Positions 55,706 to 64,000 of a stretch of 64,000 nt of DNA are shown piece by piece. Numbering within the stretch: position 1 is the stretch's first letter; every line of letters begins with the position of its first letter. The notes beneath the pieces were generated by a model that did not search any database, had not been told where the DNA came from, and was given only the letters and a program-made list of their open reading frames with translations. Made by a program: the position numbers and the translations under genes. This DNA comes from Mastigias papua (Eukaryota; Cnidaria; Scyphozoa; Rhizostomeae; Mastigiidae), in the NCBI GenBank assembly GCA_964019165.1, contig OZ025274.1:8862407-8926406 (forward strand), written 5' to 3'.

Positions 55706-58700
55706 ACTAAGGCTAATTTGAGTAGGAAACATTGGCTAAACTACTGGCATCGGTGTAACTATAGATGTAAAAGACGTTTAGCGGATGAGATTGACGCACT
55801 TCCACTCAATTTCACTCATACAACAGTATATGCACATATTGGCATGGCTTGTGATGGGCCTAACATACGTACGTGTACAAGGTCTGACAATACAGCAATT
55901 ACGACAGATCTGATGGTCATATGATATTATAAATGCTAGATTCACTGCAGGAATATGCTTAGATTATGTTTTGGAGCTATTACACTGGTACTTATAGTGA
56001 TTGTAGGCATTGCATAGTATTGTTAGTTTTGCGACATGTAAAGCATTTACAAGCTGTATATAGTGTAAAAACAGAGACTAAGGCTAATTTGAACAGGAAA
56101 CATCAGCTACACTACTGGCATCGGTGTAACAATAGCTGTAAAAGACGTTTAGCGGATGAGATTGACCCATTTCCACTCAATATCACTCATACAATAGTAT
56201 ATGCACATATTGGCATTGCTTGTGATGGGCCTAAACTACGTATGTGTGCAAGGTCTGACAATACTGCAATGACGACAGATCTGATGGTCATATGATATTA
56301 TAAATGCTAGATTCACTGCAGGAATATGCTTAGATTATGTTTTGGAGCTATTACACACGTACTTATAGTGATTGTAGGTCTTGCATAGCATTGTCAGTTT
56401 TGCGACATGTAAAGCACTTAACAGCTGTATATAGAATTAAAACAAAGACTAAGGCTAATTTGAGTAGGAAACAATGGCTAAACTACTGGCATCGGTGTAA
56501 CCATAGATGTAAAAGACGTTTAGCGGATCAGATTGACAGATTTCCACTCAATTTCAATCATACAACAGTATATGCACATATTGGCATTGCTTGTGATGGG
56601 CCTAAAATACGTATGTGTTCAAGGGCTGACAATACAGCAATGACGACAGATCTGATGGTCATATGATATTATAACTGCTAGATTCACTGCAGAAATCTGC
56701 TTAGATTATGTTTTGGAGCTATGACACACGTACTTATAGTGATTGTAGGCCTTGCATAGTATTGTCAGTTTTGCGACATGTAAAGCACTTTAAAGCTGTA
56801 TATAGTGTACAATCAGAGACTAAGGCTAAGGTTAGTAGGAAACATTGGGTAAACTACTGGAATCGGTGTAGCCATAGATGTAAAAGACGTTTAGCGGATG
56901 AGATTGACGCAGTTCTACTCAATTTCAATCATACAACACTATATGCACATATTGGCATTGCTTGTGATGGGCCTAAAATACGTATGTGTGCAAGGTCTGA
57001 CAATACAGCAATGACGACAGATCTGATGATCATAATATAATATAAATGCTAGATTCACTGCAGGAATATGCTTAGATTATGTTTTGGAGCTATTGTACAC
57101 GTACGTCTAGTGATTGTAGGCCTTGCATAGTATTGTCAGTATTGCGACATGTAAAGCACTTTAAAGCTGTATATAGAGTAAAATCAGAGACTAAGGCTAA
57201 TTTGAGTAGGAAACATTGGCTAAACTACTGGCATCGGTGTAACTATAGATGTAAAAGACGTTTAGCGGATGAGATTGACGCACTTCCACTCAATTTCACT
57301 CATACAACAGTATATGCACATATTGGCATGGCTTGTGATGGGCCTAACATACGTACGTGTACAAGGTCTGACAATACAGCAATGACGACAGATCTGATGG
57401 TCATATGATATTATAAATGCTAGATTCACTGCAGGAATATGCTTAGATTATGTTTTGGAGCTATTACACTGGTACTTATAGTGATTGAAGGCATTGCATA
57501 GTATTGTTAGTTTTGCGACATGTAAAGCATTTACAAGCTGTATATAGTGTAAAAACAGAGACTAAGGCTAATTTGAACAGGAAACATTAGCTACACTACT
57601 GGCATCGGTGTAACAATAGCTGTAAAAGACGTTTAGCGGATGAGATTGACCCATGTCCACTCAATATCACTCATACAATAGTATATGCACATATTGGCAT
57701 TGCTTGTGATGGGCCTAAACTACGTATGTGTGCAAGGTCTGACAATACTGCAATGACGACAGATCTGATGGTCATATGATATTATAAATGCTAGATTCAC
57801 TGCAGGAATATGCTTAGATTATGTTTTGGAGCTATTACACACGTACTTATAGTGATTGTAGGCCTTGCATAGCATTGTCAGTTTTGCGACATGTAAAGCA
57901 CTTAACAGCTGTATATAGAATTAAAACAAAGACTAAGGCTAATTTGAGTAGGAAACAATGGCTAAACTACTGGCATCGGTTTAACCATAGATGTAAAAGA
58001 CGTTTAGCGGATCAGATTGACAGATTTCCACTCAATTTCAATCATACAACAGTATATGCACATATTGGCATTGCTTGTGATGGGCCTAAAATACGTATGT
58101 GTTCAAGGGCTGACAATACAGCAATGACGACAGATCTGATGGTCATATGATATTATAAATGCTAGATTCACTGCAGAAATCTGCTTAGATTATGTTTTGG
58201 AGCTATGACACACGTACTTATAGTGATTGTAGGCCTTGCATAGTATTGTCAGTTTTGCGACATGTAAAGCACTTTAAAGCTGTATATAGTGTAAAATCAG
58301 AGAGTAAGGCTAAGGTTAGTAGGAAACATTCGGTAAACTACTGGAATCGGTGTAGCCATAGATGTAAAAGACGTTTAGCGGATGAGATTGACGCAGTTCT
58401 ACTCAATTTCAATCATACAACAGTATATGCACATATTGGCATTGCTTGTGATGGGCCTTAAATACGTATGTGTGGAAGATCTGACAATACTGCAATGACG
58501 ACAGATCTGATGGTCGTATGATATTATAAATGCTAGATTCACTGCAGGAAAATGCTTAGATTATGTTTTGGAGCTATTGTACACGTACGTCTAGTGATTG
58601 TAGGCCTTGCATAGTATTGTCAGTATTGCGACATGTAAAGCACTTTAAAGCTGTATATAGAGTAAAATCAGAGACTAAGGCTAATTTGAGTAGGAAACAT

Positions 58701-59304
58701 TGGCTAAACTACTGGCATCGGTGTAACTATAGATGTAAAAGACGTTTAGCGGATGAGATTGACGCACTTCCACTCAATTTCACTCATACAACAGTATATG
58801 CACATATTGGCATGGCTTGTGATGGGCCTAACATACGTACGTGTACAAGGTCTGACAATACAGCAATGACGACAGATCTGATGGTCATATGATATTATAA
58901 ATGCTAGATTCACTGCAGGAATATGCTTAGATTATGTTTTGGAGCTATTACACTGGTACTTATAGTGATTGTAGGCATTGCATAGTATTGTTAGTTTTGC
59001 GACATGTAAAGCATTTACAAGCTGTATATAGTGTAAAAACAGAGACTAAGGCTAATTTGAACAGGAAACATTAGCTACACTACTGGCCTCGGTGTAACAA
59101 TAGCTGTAAAAGACGTTTAGCGGATGAGATTGACCCATTTCCACTCAATTTCACTCATACAACAGTATATGCACATATTGGCATTGCTTGTGATGGTTCT
59201 AACCTATGTATGTGTGCAAGGTCTGACAATACTGCAATGACGACAGATCTGATGGTCATACGATATTATAAATGCTAGATTCACTGCAGGAATATGCTTA
59301 GATT
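54853..59304. repeat. Four-monomer higher-order repeat (1484 bp), three copies
   Basis: The copies are 54853-56336, 56337-57820 and 57821-59304. Member 1 has AGAATTAAAACAAAG, CAATGGCTAAAC and GATCAGATTGACAG. Member 2 has GAGCTATGACACACG, GGTGTAGCCATAG and GCAGTTCTACTC. Member 3 has GTACGTCTAG, GGCATGGCTTG and AACATACGTACGTG. Member 4 has CTATTACACTGG, AAGCATTTACAAGC and TTTGAACAGG. The copies have diverged by point changes. Member 1 reads TGTATGTCTTGC, TGTAGGTCTTGC and TGTAGGCCTTGC in order. Member 2 reads GGGCCTTAAATACG in the outer copies and GGGCCTAAAATACG in the middle one, where the end is also altered (GATCATAATATAATAT). Member 4 of copy 3 is altered in its 3' half (GATGGTTCTAACCTATG). 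The left copy overlaps the 2226-bp duplication. Confidence 0.9.
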
Positions 59305-60869
59305 ATGTTTTGGAGCTATTACACACGTACTTATAGTGATTGTAGGCCTTGCATAGTAATGTCAGTTTTGCGACATGTAAAGCACTTAAAAGCTGTATAT
59401 AGTGTAAACACAGAGAACAAGGCTAATTTGAATAAGAAACATTAGCTACACTACTGGCATCGGTGTAACAATAGCTGTAAAAGACGTTTAGCGGATGAGA
59501 TTGACCCATGTCCACTCAATTTCACTCATACAACAGTATATGCACATATTGGCATTGCTTGTGATGGGCCTAAAATCCGTATGTGTGCAAAGTCTGACAA
59601 TACAGCAATAACGACTGATCTCACGTTCATACGATATTATAAATGCTAGATTCACTGCAGGAATATGCTTAGATTATGTTTTGGAGCTATTACACGCGTA
59701 CTTATAGTGATTGTAGGCCCTCCATAGTAATGTCAGTTTTGCTACATGTAAAGCACTTTAAAGCCGTATATAGTGTAAAAACAGAGACTAAGGCTAATTT
59801 GAATAGCAAACATTAGCTACACTACTGGCATCGGTGTAACCATGGATGTAAAAGACGTTTAGTGTATGAGATTGACGCACTTCCACTCAATTTCACTCAT
59901 ACAACAGTATATGCACATATTGGCATTGCTTGTGATGGGCCTAAACTACGTACGTGTACAAGGTCTGTCAATACAGCAATGACGACAGATCTGATGGTCA
60001 TATGATATTATAAATGCTAGATTCACTGCAGGAATATGCTTAGATTATGTTTTGGAGGTATTACACACGTACTTATAGTGATTGTAGGCCTTGCATAGTA
60101 ATGTCAGTTTTGCGACATGTAAAGCACTTTAAAGCTGTATATAGATTTAAAACAGAGACTAAGGCTAATTTGAGTAGGAAACATTGGCTAAACTACTGGC
60201 ATCGGTGTAACCATAGATGTAGAAGACGTTTAGTATATGAGATTGACGCACTTCCACTCAATTTCAATCATACAACAGTATATGCACATATTGGCATTAC
60301 CTGTGCTGGGCCTAAAATACGTATGTGTGCAAGGTCTGACAATACAGCAAAGACGACAGATCTGATGGTCATATGATAATATAAATGCTAGATTCACTGC
60401 AGGAATATGCTTAGATTATGTTTTGGAGCTATTACACACGTACTTATAGTGATTGTAGGCCTTGCATAGCATTGTCAGTTTTGCGACATGTAAAGCACTT
60501 TAAAGCTGTATATAGAGTAAAAACAGAGACTAAGGCTAATTTTAGTAGGAAACATTGGCTAAACTACTGGAATCGGTGTAACCATAGATGTAAAAGACGT
60601 TTAGCTGATGAGATTGACGCACTTCCACTCAATTTCAATCATACAACAGTATATGCACATATTGGCATTGCCTGTGATGGGCCTAAAATACGTATGTGTG
60701 CAAAGTCTGACAATACAGCAATGACGAAAGATCTGATGGTCATATGATATTATAAATGCTAGATTCACTGCAGGAATATGTTTCGATTATGTTTTGGAGC
60801 TATTACACACGTACTTATAGTGATTGTAGGCCTTGCACAGTAATGTCGGTTTTGCGACATGTAAAGCAC

Positions 60870-60873
60870 TGTA
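60870..60873. other. Target-site duplication, left (TGTA)
   Basis: TGTA immediately left of the insertion repeats at 61088-61091. The uninterrupted paralogue in monomer 63604 reads GCACTGTAAAGCTG at 63681-63694 with a single TGTA. The interrupted monomer measures 589 bp, which equals 371 plus the 214-bp insert plus a 4-bp duplication. Confidence 0.7.
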
Positions 60874-60894
60874 TAATAATAATAATAATAATAA
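60874..60894. repeat. (TAA)7 microsatellite at the insertion edge
   Basis: Seven perfect TAA units lie between the left TGTA and the unique part of the insert. On the minus strand they form the (TTA)n tail of the element. Their position at one end only fits target-primed reverse transcription, not an independent microsatellite expansion. Confidence 0.9.
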
Positions 60895-60908
60895 TACAAT
60901 TTATTTAC

Positions 60909-60948
60909 AGTTGGCTGAAGAAATAGCTAAAGCTAATAAAGGCCAACT
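60909..60948 (-). other. Putative 3' stem-loop of the inserted element
   Basis: The arms AGTTGGC and GCCAACT are perfectly complementary across a 26-base loop. The loop contains the palindrome TAGCTAAAGCTA (60924-60935), which could form a second helix. The structure lies just inside the simple-repeat tail, where several LINE and SINE families carry a hairpin recognised by their reverse transcriptase. The pairing is seen; the role is inference. Confidence 0.5.
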
Positions 60949-61087
60949 CTACACTACTGTTACAATAATTTCTAAAAATAACTAAAATGAACAGTCTTAA
61001 AAGATAACTATATAATTATATACAGATGCGGCAACTGCATTTAAATCCCTTCCAACTTTTGATTTTCATTTTGAATTCATTGTAAAG

Positions 61088-61091
61088 TGTA
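61088..61091. other. Target-site duplication, right (TGTA)
   Basis: This is the right-hand copy of the 4-bp duplication, after which satellite sequence resumes as AAGCTGTATATAG. The bases just before it (61081-61087) also read TGTAAAG. The exact element end could therefore shift, and part of that match may be an extra target-derived repeat. Confidence 0.6.
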
Positions 61092-64000
61092 AAGCTGTAT
61101 ATAGTGTAAATACAGAGACTAAGGCTAATTTGAACAGGAAACATTAGCTACACTACTGGCATCGGTGTAACAATAGCTGTAAAAGACGTTTAGCGGATGA
61201 GATTGACACATTTCCACTCAATTTCACTCATACAACAGTATATGCACATATTGGCATTGCTTATGATGGTTCTAACCTATGTATGTGTGCAAGGTCTGAC
61301 AATACTGCAATGACGACAGATCTGATGGTCATATGATAATATAATTCCTAGAGTCACTGCAGGAATATGCTTAGATTATGTTTTGGAGGTATTACACACG
61401 TACTTATAGTGATTGTAAGCCTTGCATAGTATTGTCAGTTTTGCGACATGTAAAGCACTTTAAAGCTGTATATAGTGTAAAAACAGAGACTAAGGCTAAT
61501 GTGAATAAGAAAGATTAGCTACACTACTGGCATCGGTGTAACAATAGCTGTAAAAGACGTTCAGCGGATGAGATTGACCCATTTCCACTCAATTTCACTC
61601 ATACAACAGTATATGCACATATTGGCATTGGTTGTGATGGGCCTAAAATCCGTATGTGTGCAAAGTCTGACAATACTGCAATGACGACAGATCTGATGGT
61701 CATATGATAATATAATTCCTAGATTGACTGCAGGAATATGCTTAGATTATGTTTTGGAGCTATTACACGCGTACTTATAGTGATTGTAGGCCCTCCATAG
61801 TAATGTCAGTTTTGCTACATGTAAAGCACTTTAAAGCCGTATATAGTGTAAAAACAGAGACTAAGGCTAATTTGAATAGGAAACATTAGCTACACTACTG
61901 GCATCGGTGTAACCATGGATGTAAAAGACGTTTAGTGTATGAGATTGACGCACTTCCACTCAATTTCAATCATACAACGGTATATGCACATATTGGCATT
62001 GCTTGTGATGGGCCTAAACTACGTTCGTGTACAAGGTCTGTCAATACAGCAATGACGAAAGATCTGATGGTCATATGATATTATAAATGCTAGATTCACT
62101 GCAGGAATATGCTTAGATTATGGTTTGGAGGTATTACACACGTACTTATAGTGATTGTAGGCCCTCCATAGTAATGTCAGTTTTGCGACATGTAAAGCAC
62201 TTTAAAGCTGTATATAGATTTAACTCAGAGACTAAGGCTAATTTGAGTAGGAAACATTGGCTAAACTACTGGCATCGGTGTAACCATAGATGTAAAAGAC
62301 GTTTAGTATATGAGATTGACGCACTTCCACTCAATTTCAATCATACAACAGTATATGCACATATTGGCATTACCTGTGAAGGGCCTAAAATACGTATGTG
62401 TGCAAGGTCTGACAATACAGCAAAGACGACAGATCTGATGGTCATATGATAATATAAATGCTAGATTCACTGCAGGAATATGCTTAGATTGTGTTTTGGA
62501 GCTATTACACAAGTACTTATAGTGATTGTAGGCCTTGCATAGCATTGTCAGTTTTGCGACATGTAAAGCACTTTACAGCTGTATATAGAGTAAAAACAAC
62601 GACTAAGGCTAATTTTAGTAGGAAACATTGGCTAAACTACTGGAATCGGTGTAACGATAGATGTAAAAGACGTTTAGCGAATGAGATTGACGCAGTTCTA
62701 CTCAATTTCAATCATACAACAGTATATGCACATATTGGCATTGCTTGTGATGGGCCTAAAATACGTATGTGTGCAAGGTCTGACAATACAGTAATGACGA
62801 CAGATCTGATGGTCATATGATATTATACATGCTAGATTCACTGCAGGAATATGCTTAGATTATGTTTTGTAGCTATTACACTCGTACTTACAGTGATTGT
62901 AGGCCCTCCATAGTAATGTCAGTTTTGCTACATGTAAAGCACTTTAAAGCCGTATATAGTGTAAAAACAGAGACTAAGGCTAATTTTACTAGGAAACATT
63001 AGCTACACTACTGGCATCGGTGTAACCATGGATGTAAAATACGTTTAATGTATGAGATTGACGCACTTCCACTCAATTTCAATCATACAACAGTATATGC
63101 ACATATTGGCATTGCTTGTGATGGAACTAAACTACGTATGTGTGCACGGTCTGACAATACTGCAATGACGACAGAACTGATGGTCATATGATATTATAAA
63201 TGCTAGATTCACTGCAGGAATATGCTTAGATTATGTTTTGGAGCTATTACACACGTACTTATAGTGATTGTAGGCCTTGCAAAGTAATGTCGGTGTTGCG
63301 ACATGTAAAGCACTGTAAAGCTGTATATAGTGTAAAAACAGAGACTAAGGCTAATTTGACTAGGAAACATTAGCTACACTACTGGCATCGGTGTTACCAT
63401 GGATGTAAAATACGTTTAGTGTATGAGATTGACGCACTTCCACTCAATTTCAATCATACAACAGTATATGCACATATTGGCATTGCTTGTGATGGGCCTA
63501 AACTACGCATGTGTGCACGGTCTGACAATACTGCAATGACGACAGAACTGATGGTCATATGATATTATAAATGCTAGATTCACTGCAGGAATATGCTTAG
63601 ATTATGTTTTGGAGCTATTACACACGTACTTATAGTGATTGTAGGCCTTGCACAGTAATGTCGGTTTTGCGACATGTAAAGCACTGTAAAGCTGTATATA
63701 GTGTAAAAACAGACACTAAGGCTAATTTGAACAGGAAACATTAGCTACACTACTGGCATCGGTGTAACAATAGCTGTAAAAGACGTTTAGAGGATGAGAT
63801 TGACAAATTTCCACTCAATTTCACTCATACAACAGTATATGCACATATTGGCATTGCTTGTGATGGTTCTAACCTATGTATGTGTGCAAGGTATGACAAT
63901 ACTGCAATGACGACAGATCTGATGGTAATACGATATTATAAATGCTAGATTCACTGCAGGAATATGCTTAGATTATGTTTTGGAGCTATTACACACGTAC
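61088..64000. repeat. 371-bp satellite array, distal segment after the insertion
   Basis: The satellite resumes in the same phase and orientation directly after the inserted sequence. The 3' part of the interrupted monomer (61088-61377) is followed by monomers starting at 61378, 61749, 62120, 62491, 62862, 63233 and 63604. A partial copy starts at 63975 and runs off the window. These copies differ more from each other than those in the central blocks. Examples are CCATGGATGTAAAATACG in 62862 and 63233, and GATGGTTCTAACCTATG in 61088-61377 and 63604. This suggests less recent homogenisation. Confidence 0.97.

Larger units (their letters stand above)
1..60873. repeat. 371-bp tandem satellite array, main segment
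   Basis: Head-to-tail copies of one unit recur every 370-372 bp without interruption. Each copy carries the same landmarks in order: ATGTTTTGGAGCTATTACAC at offset 1, GACATGTAAAGCACTT near offset 68, GGCATCGGTGTAAC before offset 168, GATGTAAAAGACGTTTA near offset 170, a conserved stretch from ATACAACAGTATATGCAC (offset about 224) to TATGTGTGCAA, and TCATATGA near the end. Complete monomers start at 301, 673, 1044 and so on to 60418 (163 copies). Bases 1-300 are the 3' part of one more, and 60789-60873 is the 5' part of the interrupted one. All copies point the same way. Length, regularity and higher-order structure fit centromeric or pericentromeric satellite DNA; that location is inference. 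No known satellite family was recognised. Confidence 0.99.
60874..61087 (-). mobile_element. 3' fragment of a probable non-LTR retrotransposon (or SINE)
   Basis: This 214-bp stretch is the only non-satellite DNA in the window. Read on the minus strand it is AT-rich and ends in TGTAAATAAATTG followed by TA and seven copies of TTA. A 3' simple-repeat tail of this kind is typical of several non-LTR retrotransposon clades. Near that end is a perfect 7-bp inverted repeat, AGTTGGC (60909-60915) and GCCAACT (60942-60948), with a nested palindrome TAGCTAAAGCTA in the loop. This could be a 3' hairpin for reverse transcriptase recognition. TGTA flanks the insert on both sides. No coding remnant was recognised, so it is either a strongly 5'-truncated element or a short SINE. 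Clade unknown. Confidence 0.65.
59305..62861. repeat. Degenerate five-monomer higher-order repeat at the right side
   Basis: Monomers 59305, 59676, 60047, 60418 and 60789 pair with 61378, 61749, 62120, 62491 and 62862. The spacing is 2073 bp, which is five monomers plus the 218 bp added by the insertion. Pair-specific marks are AATAAGAAA and AAAATCCGTATG (59305/61378), GGCCCTCCATAG with AAGCCGTATATAG and CCATGGATG (59676/61749), GGCATTACCTGTG with CAGCAAAGACGAC (60047/62120) and TTTTAGTAGG (60418/62491). The fifth pair is weak because 60789 resembles 63604 more than 62862. Divergence is clearly higher than in the central blocks. No genes are seen here. Confidence 0.65.

Noticed and set aside
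60874..61087. DNA transposon or MITE
   Set aside because: The ends TAATAATAAT and TTGTAAAG are not inverted repeats of each other, and the simple-repeat tail at one end fits retrotransposition better.
1..64000. CRISPR array or other prokaryotic repeat system
   Set aside because: There is no short repeat and unique spacer pattern. The whole 371-bp unit is repeated and no associated genes exist.

Overview
The window is a eukaryotic satellite DNA array from end to end. A monomer of about 371 bp (370, 371 or 372 bp in individual copies) is repeated head to tail, all in the same orientation. About 170 complete copies are present, plus a partial copy at each edge and one copy split by an insertion. 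I take the ATG of 'ATGTTTTGG' as offset 1. In that register the monomers start at 301, 673, 1044, 1415 and so on, with almost perfect regularity to 60789. They resume at 61378 and the last start is 63975. I see no rRNA, tRNA, CRISPR array, operon, prokaryotic regulatory signal or convincing protein gene. Nothing fixes the species. The repeat type (AT-rich, long, with higher-order repeats) suggests a centromeric or pericentromeric heterochromatin array. The single insertion resembles the 3' end of a non-LTR retrotransposon of the kind common in invertebrates, so an invertebrate animal such as an insect is a weak guess.

Layout. 1-2900: alternating monomer types with a 743-bp period. 2901-7357: a three-monomer higher-order repeat (HOR, 1114 bp) that becomes irregular. 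7358-8841: a four-monomer landmark cassette, here called E0-E1-E2-E3. 8842-14035: C/D dimers (742 bp), including an internal 1855-bp duplication. 14036-15995: the trimer block again. 15996-22303 and 22304-28611: two near-identical 6308-bp copies (17 monomers each). 28612-31974: C/D dimers again. 31975-33718 and 34202-35945: a 1744-bp segment repeated at a 2227-bp spacing. 35946-38897: C/D dimers. 39185-46148 and 46235-53198: two near-identical copies at a 7050-bp spacing (19 monomers). 51254-53479 and 53480-55705: a 2226-bp duplication. 54853-59304: a four-monomer HOR (1484 bp) in three copies. 59305-64000: more divergent monomers with traces of a five-monomer HOR and the only foreign insertion (60874-61087).

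These blocks do not work together as genes. They record repeated unequal exchange and segmental amplification inside a satellite. Many junctions fall inside monomers and produce mosaic copies whose 5' and 3' parts belong to different types. Homogenised blocks occupy most of the window. The rightmost 5 kb is older-looking, as expected near an array edge.

A 109-codon ORF is open in about 62 monomers. Many of the remaining monomers close it with TAG at codon 47, and differences among open copies often change amino acids. I treat it as a by-product of the repeat, not a gene, but flag it for a check.
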